Source: Clostridia bacterium (GTDB taxonomy: Bacteria > Bacillota > Clostridia > Oscillospirales > Acutalibacteraceae). From it: a stretch of DNA of 64,000 bases. The translations under genes and the position numbers were made by a program. The stretch lies in contig JAGASD010000011.1 of assembly GCA_017621885.1 (NCBI GenBank), positions 1 through 64,000 of the forward strand, in the 5' to 3' direction. Below are positions 16,514 to 25,059 of this stretch, one piece after another. The notes beneath the pieces were generated by a model. It did no database searches, had not been told where the DNA came from, and was given only the letters and a program-made list of their open reading frames with translations. Numbering within the stretch: the first letter of the stretch is position 1; each line of letters starts with the position of its first letter.

Positions 16514-16527
16514 AATTCTACCTCAAA

Positions 16528-17253
16528 TCAGAAATTTTCTTTAAGCCATTTATAGCTGCGGGTTATATCATCAAGTCCGCATGGCACGGGGTCATCATTT
16601 TCAAGAACAACCCAAGAAAGACCGATTACCTTAACACCCTCAACAACCTTAGAGAGGTCATTTTCACCCTCACCCAAAGCGGCGGGCTTTCTGTCAACAC
16701 CGTCTTTAATGTGAATTAAAACGATTTTGTCTTTATTTTCTTTAAGATATTCAACGTTATCAATGCCTGCACAAAAGCTCCAGTATGTGTCCACCTCAAG
16801 CTTACAGCCATTTTCTGATATAATATCCATAGCGTTTTTGCCGTCTTTCAAGTCGGTAAATTCTTCTGTGTGATTATGATAATATGTATCCATTCCGTTT
16901 TCACGGGCAACAACACCTGCTGCACTAAGAACGTCGCCTGTATTTTTAGCTTCTTCATATGTATCGTGAGGTGCACCGCCAACACCAAGATACTTTGCGC
17001 CCAATGCCTTACCGTAAGCAATTGTTTTCTCAAGGTTTTCGGGGAGATAATCATCAAGACCAAGATGAGAGCCTACAACCTCAAGACCCAATTCTTCACA
17101 TCTTTTGCGGAGAGTTTCTGCTTCGAGTCCGAAATAGCCTGCAAATTCAACACCGTCAAAACCGATTTCTTTTACTTTGCCGAGAACCTCAAGCATATCA
17201 TTTCCGTCTTTAATGTGATCGCGAACTGAATATAACTGTACTGCAAATTTCAT
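16528..17253 (-). CDS. Sugar phosphate isomerase/epimerase
   Basis: A 241-residue TIM-barrel protein of the IolE/IolI-like superfamily. Features: QLYSVRD at the N terminus, FDGVEFAGYFG, VGSHLGLDDY, YYHNHTEEF, KLEVDTYWSFCAG (metal Glu/Asp) and VLIHIKDG. It is shorter than its operon partner and lacks extra C-terminal helices. It lies 14 bases after the oxidoreductase stop and 14 bases before the other isomerase. Its role is in the same sugar or polyol pathway; the exact substrate is unknown. Confidence 0.87.
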   Translation of the reverse strand: MKFAVQLYSVRDHIKDGNDMLEVLGKVKEIGFDGVEFAGYFGLEAETLRKRCEELGLEVVGSHLGLDDYLPENLEKTIAYGKALGAKYLGVGGAPHDTYEEAKNTGDVLSAAGVVARENGMDTYYHNHTEEFTDLKDGKNAMDIISENGCKLEVDTYWSFCAGIDNVEYLKENKDKIVLIHIKDGVDRKPAALGEGENDLSKVVEGVKVIGLSWVVLENDDPVPCGLDDITRSYKWLKENF

Positions 17254-17267
17254 ATTAATACCTCAAA

Positions 17268-18359
17268 TTAATCATCAAAATAAACGGGTTTACCTGTTTT
17301 AGCCGATTCATAAATCGCTTCCAAAATTCTTGTAACACAAAGTGCCTGATAAGGAAGAACAACAGGGTCAGTATCCGTTCTGATTGCATTAATCCATCTT
17401 GATGCTTCAACCTCTGCGGGAGAACCGTCTCTCTGTCCTTCAAAGAATGCGGCGCCACCTGCGTTAAGGTTAGGCTTTTCGATACACTGACGCTGATTTT
17501 TTATGTAGTTGATACGTGCTTCATCATTAAGAGTATCTGCGCCGCCCTTATCACCGCAAATCATATAGCAAGCCTCGTTTGGCTCTGCAATGTTAAGTGC
17601 CCAGCTTGATTCAAGGTTAATAAGTGCACCGTTTTTCATTTTTATAAAACCGAATGCCGAATCTTCAACAGTGAATTTTTCCGGATCCCACTGACCCCAG
17701 GCATTACCCTGCTCTGTCTGGTCAGCAAGCTTTCTGAAGGTCTGACCGACAACCATTTCAGGCTCGTAGTTATTCATAACCCAAAGTGTCATATCAAGAG
17801 CGTGAGTACCGATATCAATAAGAGGACCGCCGCCCTGCTCATATTCATTAAGGAAAACACCCCATGTAGGAACTGCCCTGCGACGGATTGCAAGAGCTTT
17901 ACCGTAATAAATTTCACCGAACTCACCGTTATCTGCACATTGTTTAACATAAAGATTTTCGGGAGTCTGGCGGTTCTGATAACCGATAGAAAGCTTTTTA
18001 CCGGTTCTTTCGGCAGCTTCACACATTGCTTTTGCCTCGGCGTAGGTTTTTGCCATAGGCTTCTCACACATAACGTGCTTTCCTGCTTCAAGTGAATCAA
18101 TAGTTATAAAGCTGTGTGAGCGGTTCGGAGTACAAACGTGAACGATATCAATGCTTTCGTCAGCAATAAGCTCTTTATAATCCTCATAAACCTTAGCATC
18201 GGGAGTACCGAATTTTTCAGCAGCCTTCTGAGCACGTTCAATCACGATATCGCAAAAAGCAACCATTTCAACACCGTCAACCTTTGAAAGTGCGGGCATA
18301 TGCTTTCCGTTAGCAATACCGCCGCAACCGATGATACCTATTTTCAGAATTTTATCCAT
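17268..18359 (-). CDS. Gfo/Idh/MocA family NAD(P)-dependent oxidoreductase
   Basis: A 363-residue sugar or inositol dehydrogenase. The Rossmann motif is GIIGCGGIANGKHMPAL, the catalytic EKP Lys is in HVMCEKPMAKTY (near residue 96), and the second domain has GGGPLIDIGTHALDM, whose Asp/His pair completes the site. It probably oxidises or reduces a sugar hydroxyl that the two downstream isomerases then process. It is the first gene of the operon, with GGAGG before the ATG and a promoter at 18397-18424. Confidence 0.93.
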   Translation of the reverse strand: MDKILKIGIIGCGGIANGKHMPALSKVDGVEMVAFCDIVIERAQKAAEKFGTPDAKVYEDYKELIADESIDIVHVCTPNRSHSFITIDSLEAGKHVMCEKPMAKTYAEAKAMCEAAERTGKKLSIGYQNRQTPENLYVKQCADNGEFGEIYYGKALAIRRRAVPTWGVFLNEYEQGGGPLIDIGTHALDMTLWVMNNYEPEMVVGQTFRKLADQTEQGNAWGQWDPEKFTVEDSAFGFIKMKNGALINLESSWALNIAEPNEACYMICGDKGGADTLNDEARINYIKNQRQCIEKPNLNAGGAAFFEGQRDGSPAEVEASRWINAIRTDTDPVVLPYQALCVTRILEAIYESAKTGKPVYFDD

Positions 18360-18396
18360 AAAACAAACCTCCGTTTTACTTTAATTAATTAATAAT

Positions 18397-18424
18397 ATTA
18401 TATTACATCTGCTTTATAATTCAA
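18397..18424 (-). promoter_or_regulatory. Promoter of the oxidoreductase/isomerase operon
   Basis: On the minus strand TTGAAT (18424-18419), a 16-nt spacer and TATAAT (18402-18397). The -10 lies about 38 bases before the first start codon. Confidence 0.6.
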
Positions 18425-18481
18425 TAGATTTGCAACTTTAAAATCGACAAAAATAACACACTTTATATAGTCAAAACACAC

Positions 18482-18516
18482 AAAAAAGGGTGCCCCCATA
18501 AGCGGGAACACCCTTT
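18482..18516 (-). terminator. Terminator of the PAP-like phosphatase gene
   Basis: AAAGGGTG (18485-18492) pairs with CACCCTTT (18509-18516), with inner CCC/GGG pairs and a T run on the minus strand. Confidence 0.85.
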
Positions 18517-18528
18517 AAAAATCAAATC

Positions 18529-20049
18529 TTATTTGAACAAACCGATAAGAGCCTGAGGAAGAAGCTTGCCGATATATGTAAAGATAAGACCGAAGATTTC
18601 TGTGAAGAAATTAGCAACGCTGCCGTCAAGAGAACCGAAGATATCGGTGGGCTTGTTTGTGCCCTCTACAGCATCATCCTTAACAGTTTTCTTGATAGCA
18701 TATTCGTCAACCAACGTTACTTCCTGAGTATCGTCGTTAACAACGTATGCTTTGTAAACGAGATAGTTACCGTCAACTTCAATGTTAGCGAAGCAACCGC
18801 CTGCGTTGGGGTTAGTTTCAACCTCGTTTTCATCTTTTTCTGATCTTGTTGTGAAGTAAACGTCAGCGCAATCCATAATGGGATTAATAGCACCGTCGTT
18901 CACGCCGTATCTCTTAGTACCGGCTGTTGAGGGAAGAGCATAAATTGCGCCTTCGGGATTAACTGCAAAGGTGATATCTTCACCGTTATGTCTTTCTGTA
19001 ACGTAAACGGTATCCTCACAAACTGCATCGCCTGCAACCTGTTTTGTTCTGAAATACATATGGTCATGACCTGAAAGAACAAGATCAACACCTGTTTCAT
19101 CAACAATTTCAATAACAGTTTCTCTCATAGCAAGAGTATCGGGCTTGTTGATGTTTTTACCTGCTGAGTAAACAGCTCTGTGGAGAAGAAGCACCTTCCA
19201 CTGTGCATCAGAATTGGTAATATCGTTATAAATCCAGTTTCTCTGAGCCTCAGTCATAGGATACATATCATTTGAGTTAAGAACTGTGAAATGAGTGTTG
19301 CCGTAATCATATGAATAATATGTACCGTTAACACCGTTACCTGCACCGTCACCGGGAAGGAGGTTGAACATAGCGTCAAACCAGCCAACATTGAGCTTAT
19401 TTGTGATGTTACCTTCGTGGTTACCTGCAACAGGAACAAGAGTCATACTTGTGTTAGCCTCCTGGAAAGCCTCACCGTACCAGTTCCATTTGTCGTTTGT
19501 ACAATCGTTAACGAAGTCACCAAGGTTAATAACAAACTCTGCATCCTCATCCATCTTCATAGCTTCATCCATAACGAGTGATGCCCGATAGAAGTTTTCA
19601 AGGTTACTTGCCTGCACGTCAGCAATAGCAAGGAAAGAGAAGCTGCCGTCACCGTCATCAGTAACAAATTCGCCGAGATTGCTCCAGATGTCTCTGTCGT
19701 AAGTGCCTACGCGATAGCGATAATCTGTGCCGGGTTCAAGACCTGTTACTACTACCTTATGGCAATAATAGTCTTTCCATTCAGAAACCGTACCTTTAAC
19801 GGTCATCGCATTCGCAAAGCCTGAAACAACGTACTCTGATGCAGGAACAATCTGAATTGTTGTATCGCATTTTTTCTCGGTAAACCAAGTGAAACCGCGC
19901 TGTGTCTGAGAATCGCCATACATTGTGCAGTTAACACGAAGTGTCTCGAAGCCTGTTTTTTCTGTTGCTGAACCGCTGATACCGATGCAGCTGAAAAGCA
20001 TAATAACTGCGAGTAAAACTGCAAGAGTTCTTTTTGCTGTCATTTTCAT
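18529..20049 (-). CDS. Secreted purple-acid-phosphatase-like metallophosphoesterase
   Basis: A 506-residue exported enzyme. The signal peptide (1-28) ends near SGSA. A PAP-type N-terminal fibronectin-like domain follows (about 35-135, with GLEPGTDYRYRVG), then the metallophosphoesterase core: AIADVQ (D-x-Q), NLGDFVND, AGNHEG, LLHRAVYS and SGHDHMYFRT. A C-terminal beta domain follows, then a Thr/Pro-poor linker and a hydrophobic tail ending TYIGKLLPQALIGLFK. It probably releases phosphate from extracellular esters. It has its own promoter (20117-20145) and terminator. The tail may hold the protein at the membrane. Confidence 0.88.
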   Translation of the reverse strand: MKMTAKRTLAVLLAVIMLFSCIGISGSATEKTGFETLRVNCTMYGDSQTQRGFTWFTEKKCDTTIQIVPASEYVVSGFANAMTVKGTVSEWKDYYCHKVVVTGLEPGTDYRYRVGTYDRDIWSNLGEFVTDDGDGSFSFLAIADVQASNLENFYRASLVMDEAMKMDEDAEFVINLGDFVNDCTNDKWNWYGEAFQEANTSMTLVPVAGNHEGNITNKLNVGWFDAMFNLLPGDGAGNGVNGTYYSYDYGNTHFTVLNSNDMYPMTEAQRNWIYNDITNSDAQWKVLLLHRAVYSAGKNINKPDTLAMRETVIEIVDETGVDLVLSGHDHMYFRTKQVAGDAVCEDTVYVTERHNGEDITFAVNPEGAIYALPSTAGTKRYGVNDGAINPIMDCADVYFTTRSEKDENEVETNPNAGGCFANIEVDGNYLVYKAYVVNDDTQEVTLVDEYAIKKTVKDDAVEGTNKPTDIFGSLDGSVANFFTEIFGLIFTYIGKLLPQALIGLFK

Positions 20050-20116
20050 AACTACCTCCGTAATTATATTATAGAATCATTGACGGTATACACTACCACC
20101 ATTTTCATTCTCTACT

Positions 20117-20145
20117 ATTATACACGCTAATTCCAATTATTTCAA
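20117..20145 (-). promoter_or_regulatory. Promoter of the PAP-like phosphatase gene
   Basis: On the minus strand TTGAAA (20145-20140), a 17-nt spacer and TATAAT (20122-20117). It sits in the short gap after the GH125 stop codon, so the phosphatase is transcribed separately. GGAGG precedes the start codon. Confidence 0.75.
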
Positions 20146-20159
20146 TACATATTTTAAAT

Positions 20160-21431
20160 TTAATTTTCAACAAGCCTTATTAGTAACTCTGCAAACAGGC
20201 TGTTTGCCCACGCAAACCACGGTCTTGTGAACAAAGTATCATCATCCTTGTCAAATGATTCGTGCATAAGGAACGTATCTGCATGCGAATGTGTGATCAT
20301 ATCAAGACATTTCCTGATTTCGGCTTCATCACCCGACGTAAGAGCCTGCATCGTAAGAGCAATATGCCAGATTTTGTTATGACCCGTATGGGGACTGCCC
20401 ACACCCTTAGCCACACGGCCTTCAAAATACCACGGATTACTTAAAGAAAGAACAAAATTCCTCGTATTGCGGTAAAGCTCATTGCTTTTATCAACATAAC
20501 CGAGATAAGGTGCAGCCAGAAGGCTCGGAGAATTGGCGTCATCCATAAGAATAATATCGCCCTTTCCGTTTACCTCATAAGCAAAAATTCTGCCGAATTT
20601 GGGATGGTCATAAACGGCATGCTCTTTGATACCCTCGTCAATATCAAAAGCAAGAGACCTGCATTCGCTTTCCAGCTTATTATCCTCATAGCCGATGTTG
20701 GCAAATTCAGCCGCTTTTTTCAATGCGCACACAGCCATCATATTTGACGGCACAAGGTAGCCGTAAACGCAACGGTCATCAGAGGGTCTGAAGCCCGACC
20801 AGGTCATACCCGTATAAGCGACCTCATTACCTTTGCCGTTTCCGGGAAGAGTATCTGTCTGGGGACAATTCTGACGGTTGAAAAAATAAGATGAACGCTG
20901 AAAATGATTCTGCTCTTTTTTAAACACGTCAACAATAAAATACATCATTTTTCTGAAGTTTTCCGTAAAAATGCTGTCATCCGATGTCTGCTTATAATAC
21001 TCATGAGCAAGATATAAGGGTGCACAAAGAGAATCCACCTCATATTTACGCTCCCAGATAAGCTCGTGATAAAAATCCGTTTCATCATTATGGCTATGGC
21101 TGTTGGGAGCCGCATTGAATGCATTCGCATAAGGGTCAATACACACAAACTGAGCCTGGCGCTCAATAACGCTTCGGATTATCTCTTTTAAATCTTCATC
21201 CTCATTTGCATATCTTATGTAATGGGTGAGCTGGGCGGCACTGTCACGAAGCCACATTGCAGGAATATCTCCCGTAATAACAAAATATCCGCCGTCGTCA
21301 AGCCTTGTGACGGTTGTTTCAATCGTGTTCAGAAAACACCCTTTGAAAAACGGGGCTGCCTCGGGATATTTTTCCTTCAGCTTCTCTGTGATTTCGTCTG
21401 CTTTCTGTAAAAGTATCTTCGGAATTTCCAT
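20160..21431 (-). CDS. GH125 exo-alpha-1,6-mannosidase (DUF1237)
   Basis: A 423-residue (alpha/alpha)6-barrel enzyme. The family blocks are all there: GDIPAMWLRDSAAQ, NDETDFYHELIWERKYEVDS, GMTWSGFRPSDD (catalytic Asp region), DDANSPSLLA, and VGSPHTGHNKIWHIALTMQA. GH125 enzymes remove alpha-1,6-linked mannose from N-glycan-derived oligosaccharides by inversion. There is no signal peptide, so it acts in the cytoplasm on imported glycans. I chose ATG 21431 because GGAGG sits 5 bases before it; the in-frame GTG at 21443 overlaps that site. It fits with the fucosidase and FucO in a host-glycan diet. Confidence 0.93.
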   Translation of the reverse strand: MEIPKILLQKADEITEKLKEKYPEAAPFFKGCFLNTIETTVTRLDDGGYFVITGDIPAMWLRDSAAQLTHYIRYANEDEDLKEIIRSVIERQAQFVCIDPYANAFNAAPNSHSHNDETDFYHELIWERKYEVDSLCAPLYLAHEYYKQTSDDSIFTENFRKMMYFIVDVFKKEQNHFQRSSYFFNRQNCPQTDTLPGNGKGNEVAYTGMTWSGFRPSDDRCVYGYLVPSNMMAVCALKKAAEFANIGYEDNKLESECRSLAFDIDEGIKEHAVYDHPKFGRIFAYEVNGKGDIILMDDANSPSLLAAPYLGYVDKSNELYRNTRNFVLSLSNPWYFEGRVAKGVGSPHTGHNKIWHIALTMQALTSGDEAEIRKCLDMITHSHADTFLMHESFDKDDDTLFTRPWFAWANSLFAELLIRLVEN

Positions 21432-21601
21432 ATATTCCTCCACTGAAAATCATAAATTTCAACAATATGTTAATACTACCGAGTATGATAGGGTTAGTAT
21501 ATCACGCTATTTTTATTAAAACAATGGTAATATTGCAAGGGTTTTCACCCATAAATTTGTAAAACCTTCCGAAATTTTCAAAAAACAGGATTTTTATCAT
21601 T

Positions 21602-21619
21602 TTGTTAATGATTTCACAA
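21602..21619. promoter_or_regulatory. Rex-type redox operator in the fucO promoter
   Basis: TTGTTAATGATTTCACAA matches the Rex consensus: TTGTTAA is the clostridial half-site and TTCACAA the Bacillus half-site, with the canonical 4-nt spacer. It overlaps the expected -35 region of the promoter whose TATAAT is at 21631-21636. Rex represses such sites when NADH is low relative to NAD+. A nested perfect repeat AATGATTTcacAAATCATT (21607-21625) overlaps it. Confidence 0.7.
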
Positions 21620-21630
21620 ATCATTTGATG

Positions 21631-21636
21631 TATAAT
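21631..21636 (+). promoter_or_regulatory. -10 box of fucO
   Basis: A perfect TATAAT 35 bases before the start codon. The -35 position (about 21608-21613) is non-consensus and covered by the Rex-type operator. Confidence 0.6.
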
Positions 21637-21670
21637 ACTTGAGAAAACAAAAACAAGGAGGTTGTTTGCT

Positions 21671-22819
21671 ATGGCAAACCGTATTGTATTAAACACAATT
21701 TCATACCACGGAAAGGGTGCCGTTGAGAACATTGTTCCCGAGCTTCAGAGCCGCGGCTTCAAAAAAGCTTTTGTTTGCGTTGACCCCGACCTTATTAAAT
21801 TCGGTGTAAGCGCAAAGGTTACCGATCTTTTAGATAAAGCCGGTTTCCCCTACTCAGTTTTCAGCGAAATCAAGGCTAACCCCACAATTGAGAACGTTCT
21901 TGCGGGCGTTGAGGCATTCAAAGCAAGCGACGTCGACTGTATTGTTGCTATCGGCGGCGGTTCTGCAATGGATACTGCAAAGGCTATCGGTATCATTATT
22001 GAAAATCGCGAATTTGCAGACGTAAGAAGCCTTGAGGGCGTTGCACCCACAAAGAATCACGCAGTTTTCACAATTGCAGTTCCCACAACTGCAGGTACAG
22101 CTGCAGAGGTTACAATCAACTATGTTATCACTGACGTTGAAAAGAAACGCAAATTCGTTTGTGTTGACGTTCACGATATTCCCGAGGTTGCAGTTGTTGA
22201 CCCCGATATGACAGCAACAATGCCTAAGGGTCTTACCGCTTCAACAGGTATGGATGCTCTCACCCACGCTATTGAAGGCTATATCACAAAGGGCGCTTGG
22301 GAAATGACAGATATGTTCCACCTTAAAGCAATTGAGCTTATTGCAAAGCATCTTCCCGGTGCTTGCGAAAACACTGCTGAAGGCAGAGAGGGTATGGCTC
22401 TTGCACAGTACATTGCAGGACAGGGCTTCTCAAACGTAGGTCTCGGCATTGTTCACAGTATGGCTCACGGTCTCGGTGCTCTTTATGACACACCCCACGG
22501 CGTTGCTAACGCAATTCTTCTTCCTTCAATTATGGAATACAACGCAGAATGCACAGGCGACAAATACCGCGATATTGCAAAAGCAATGGGAGTTGAGGGT
22601 ACAGAGGCAATGTCAATTGAAGATGCAAGAAAAGCAGCAGTTGACGCAGTTGCAGCACTTGCAGAAAAGGTTGGTATTCCCAAAGACCTCAAGGGTATTC
22701 TTAAAGAAGAGGACGTTCAGTTCCTTTCAGAAAGTGCATTCGCAGATGCTTGCCGTCCCGGTAACCCCAAGGACACAAGCGTTGAAGAAATCGCAGCACT
22801 TTACAGAGCACTCCTTTAA
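21671..22819 (+). CDS. fucO: Lactaldehyde reductase / iron-containing alcohol dehydrogenase FucO
   Basis: A 382-residue group III alcohol dehydrogenase. It follows E. coli FucO closely along its length from memory: ADVRSLEG, PTTAGTAAEVTINYVITD, KFVCVDVHDIP, TGMDALTHAIEGYIT, GFSNVGLGIVHSMAHGLG, YDTPHGVANAILLP. The NAD motif is AIGGGSAMDTAKA, and the iron ligands are an Asp (EVAVVDPDM region) and three His (DALTHAIE, HSMAHGLG, DTPHG). It reduces lactaldehyde from fucose or rhamnose breakdown to 1,2-propanediol, reoxidising NADH. ATG 21671 follows AAGGAGG. The Rex-type operator upstream fits this redox role. Confidence 0.95.
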   Translation: MANRIVLNTISYHGKGAVENIVPELQSRGFKKAFVCVDPDLIKFGVSAKVTDLLDKAGFPYSVFSEIKANPTIENVLAGVEAFKASDVDCIVAIGGGSAMDTAKAIGIIIENREFADVRSLEGVAPTKNHAVFTIAVPTTAGTAAEVTINYVITDVEKKRKFVCVDVHDIPEVAVVDPDMTATMPKGLTASTGMDALTHAIEGYITKGAWEMTDMFHLKAIELIAKHLPGACENTAEGREGMALAQYIAGQGFSNVGLGIVHSMAHGLGALYDTPHGVANAILLPSIMEYNAECTGDKYRDIAKAMGVEGTEAMSIEDARKAAVDAVAALAEKVGIPKDLKGILKEEDVQFLSESAFADACRPGNPKDTSVEEIAALYRALL

Positions 22820-22836
22820 TTCACAGTTAAAACAAC

Positions 22837-22869
22837 AAAACCGCTTGACCGAAAGGTCAGGCGGTTTTT
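22837..22869. terminator. Bidirectional terminator between fucO and the TIR-TPR gene
   Basis: AAAACCGCTTGACC (22837-22850) pairs with GGTCAGGCGGTTTT (22855-22868), loop GAAA, with T-rich sequence on both strands. It serves both convergent genes. Confidence 0.9.
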
Positions 22870-22890
22870 CGTTGTGTGCTTTAACTCTTG

Positions 22891-23277
22891 TTATTCTCCG
22901 AGTAGTTCTTTCAACTCTTTTATCCTCTCTGCGGTTTTTATGGTCTTAGGATCGTTTTCACCAAGCGTTTTTACTCTGCTTACATAAACTTTTTCGAAAA
23001 ATGAGAGAGAGGAGATATAATCACCAATCTCTTTATGACAAAGTGCGTACGAGTGCAAAGAGGAGAGCGTTTCCGCATGTTCTTCACCCAACAACTGAGC
23101 ACGAACATTATAAAGTTTTCTGTAAAATTCCAAAGCCTTTTTGTAGTCTTTCACAGTATAAAAACTATGTGCAAGATAATTTAATGTTAAAATACTGTTT
23201 GAGTTCTCCGCGCCAAATATTTTACAACTGACGTTGTAAGCTTTTTCAAAAAGCTCTGAGGCTTTTTTTGTGCTCAC
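22891..23277 (-). CDS. TIR-TPR segment 4: last TPR units and capping helix
   Basis: 128 codons: the end of one TPR unit, two further units, and a polar capping helix ending IKELKELLGE. It opens with an internal ATG and no ribosome binding site, so it is the displaced C terminus of the interrupted protein. The stop is 22 bases from the shared terminator with fucO. Confidence 0.72.
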   Translation of the reverse strand: MSTKKASELFEKAYNVSCKIFGAENSNSILTLNYLAHSFYTVKDYKKALEFYRKLYNVRAQLLGEEHAETLSSLHSYALCHKEIGDYISSLSFFEKVYVSRVKTLGENDPKTIKTAERIKELKELLGE

Positions 23278-24268
23278 CCAATCTACCGTAAGTTTTTGCC
23301 AGAAAATTTAATGTTTTAAACGTATCCGTATGTTCTTCGCCAAGTGTCTGATAACGAAGCTTGTACACTTCCTCAAATAGTTCCGAAGCTTTTTTTAGTT
23401 CGCCTAAAAGTACATAAGTAAGTGCACAGTCGTTTAAAGAAGAAAGTGTGTCTGAGTTTGTTCCTCCCAAGGCTTTACAACGCATAGTGTATGTTTTTTC
23501 GTGAAGCTGTAAAGCTTGTTTGTGTTTTTTTAATTTATTGCAGGTGTCAGCTGATTTACTTAGTATCTTAAGTGTTTGAGGGTGTTCTTGACCTAACACC
23601 TTGCAACGAAACGTATATAATTTTTCGTAAAGTTCCAAAGCATTCTCAAGGTTACCCAATTGATCGTTAGCGTATGCTACTGCGTATAATGCTGACAGAG
23701 TATCGGGGTGTTCTTCGCCCAAAACTTTACATTGGATTGAATATAATTTTGCGCAAATCTCTTTCGCCTTTTGATGTTTTTTTAATTTTATACATAAGCC
23801 TGCGAGGTCGTTTAGCGTCGCGAGTGTGTCGGGGTACTCGTCGCCAAGTGCTTTGCAACGAAGGTCATATACTTTTTCTTTGAATTCAAAGGCTTTTTTA
23901 GGGTCACCCAATTTAATGTATGTGTGTGAAACTTTGTCTAAAGCGGCAAGTGTAAGAATATTTTCTTCACCAAATTTTTTGCAATGAACGTTGTATGTTT
24001 TTTCTTGTAGTTCTGCTGCTTTGCAATAGTTGCCCAAGTTAACATATATAGAAGTGAGTGCGTTTAAAGCTTTAAGTGTGCGAATATGTTCCTCACCAAG
24101 TGTTTTGCAGCGAAGTTTGTAAGCTTTTTCCGTGAATTCTAAAGCCTCGTTGTAGTTACCTAATTTGTTATGAATAGTAGCATAATTACTTAAAGAGGTA
24201 AGCGTATTTGGATGCTCTTCACCAAGCACTTTGCGGCGAAGACTATAAACTCTTTCAAATAAGATCAA
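23246..24268 (-). CDS. TIR-TPR segment 3: eight TPR units
   Basis: 340 codons made almost wholly of 42-residue TPR units with the motif KxLGEEHPxTL between helix pairs. The units have diverged enough that they are not simple recent duplications. The frame ends in GEHKKSLRAF because the A7 tract 23263-23269 is one base long; removing one A gives GEHKKASELFEKAYNVSC. TPR superhelices bind peptides or proteins, and here they probably sense the trigger of the TIR domains. Confidence 0.72.
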   Translation of the reverse strand: MILFERVYSLRRKVLGEEHPNTLTSLSNYATIHNKLGNYNEALEFTEKAYKLRCKTLGEEHIRTLKALNALTSIYVNLGNYCKAAELQEKTYNVHCKKFGEENILTLAALDKVSHTYIKLGDPKKAFEFKEKVYDLRCKALGDEYPDTLATLNDLAGLCIKLKKHQKAKEICAKLYSIQCKVLGEEHPDTLSALYAVAYANDQLGNLENALELYEKLYTFRCKVLGQEHPQTLKILSKSADTCNKLKKHKQALQLHEKTYTMRCKALGGTNSDTLSSLNDCALTYVLLGELKKASELFEEVYKLRYQTLGEEHTDTFKTLNFLAKTYGRLGEHKKSLRAF

Positions 24269-25059
24269 AGCTTTTTGTAGTCGCCAATGTTACTATAGGT
24301 AGAAGCTATATTGTTTAAACTTATAAGTGTATCGGGATGTTCTTCACCGAAAGTGTTACTAAAAAAGGTGTATACTTTTTCAGTAAGTTCCAAAGCTTTT
24401 TTGTATTCGCCCAAATTACTGTAACTAATAGCAAGATTATGTATCGCGGTAAGTGTATCAGGGCACTCTTCCCCATAAGTCTCCACCATATAATCCGCAT
24501 ATTTTTCTGCCCATACTACTGCTTTTCTGTAATCCAACTGTACACCTACACCAATAAAATACATATCACGAAGCTTTTCCGTTGCCTCGGGAAGTCCTGC
24601 TTCTGCGGCAGATGTAATAAGCTCAAGGGCAAATTCGCGGTTAACCTCAACGTCAATACCGTCAAGGTATGCAAGGCCGATAAGGAAATTATGCTCAGGT
24701 GTGTTGTTTGCTTGTGTAGCAATTTTTGTTACAGAGTCAAGAAGCTGTGTATAGAATTCTGTAGCTTCAGGATTTACACATTCGGGTATATCACGATATT
24801 TTTCTTTTAATGCATTTTTATCGGTTTCAACCATTTCGGCAGGGAGAATATTAATACCCGATTTTTGTGCAGCAGGGTATTCTTCACCCATAACAAAGTT
24901 AGGCTCTTCAAGAATGTTAGGTGTAACCAAAAGTGTAAAAAGCTGACTGTTATGTAAGATTTTGTCAATACCTTCCTTAAAGCTTTCACCGGGAGTTAAA
25001 AATTCATCAAACCATATTGCAATGTCACGGCAATCAGGATTTGAATGGATAAGCTTCAT
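24265..25059 (-). CDS. TIR-TPR segment 2: rest of second TIR, Sel1-like and first TPR units
   Basis: 264 codons in the next frame. The second TIR continues (CRDIAIWFDEFLTPGESF with a conserved Glu/Asp-rich loop, TLLVTPNILEEPN, PAAQKSGINILPAEM). A linker follows, then a Sel1-like region (NFLIGLAYLDGI..., ALELITSAAEAGLPEA) and two TPR units. It stops inside GDYKKL because the A5 run 24272-24276 is one base short. A -1 shift there would restore YKKALILFERVYSLRRK. No ribosome binding site stands before its ATG, so it is probably not translated independently. Confidence 0.72.
   Translation of the reverse strand: MKLIHSNPDCRDIAIWFDEFLTPGESFKEGIDKILHNSQLFTLLVTPNILEEPNFVMGEEYPAAQKSGINILPAEMVETDKNALKEKYRDIPECVNPEATEFYTQLLDSVTKIATQANNTPEHNFLIGLAYLDGIDVEVNREFALELITSAAEAGLPEATEKLRDMYFIGVGVQLDYRKAVVWAEKYADYMVETYGEECPDTLTAIHNLAISYSNLGEYKKALELTEKVYTFFSNTFGEEHPDTLISLNNIASTYSNIGDYKKL

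Noticed and set aside
22449-22949. 166-codon plus-strand frame within and after fucO
   Set aside because: It is a shifted reading of fucO running through the terminator.
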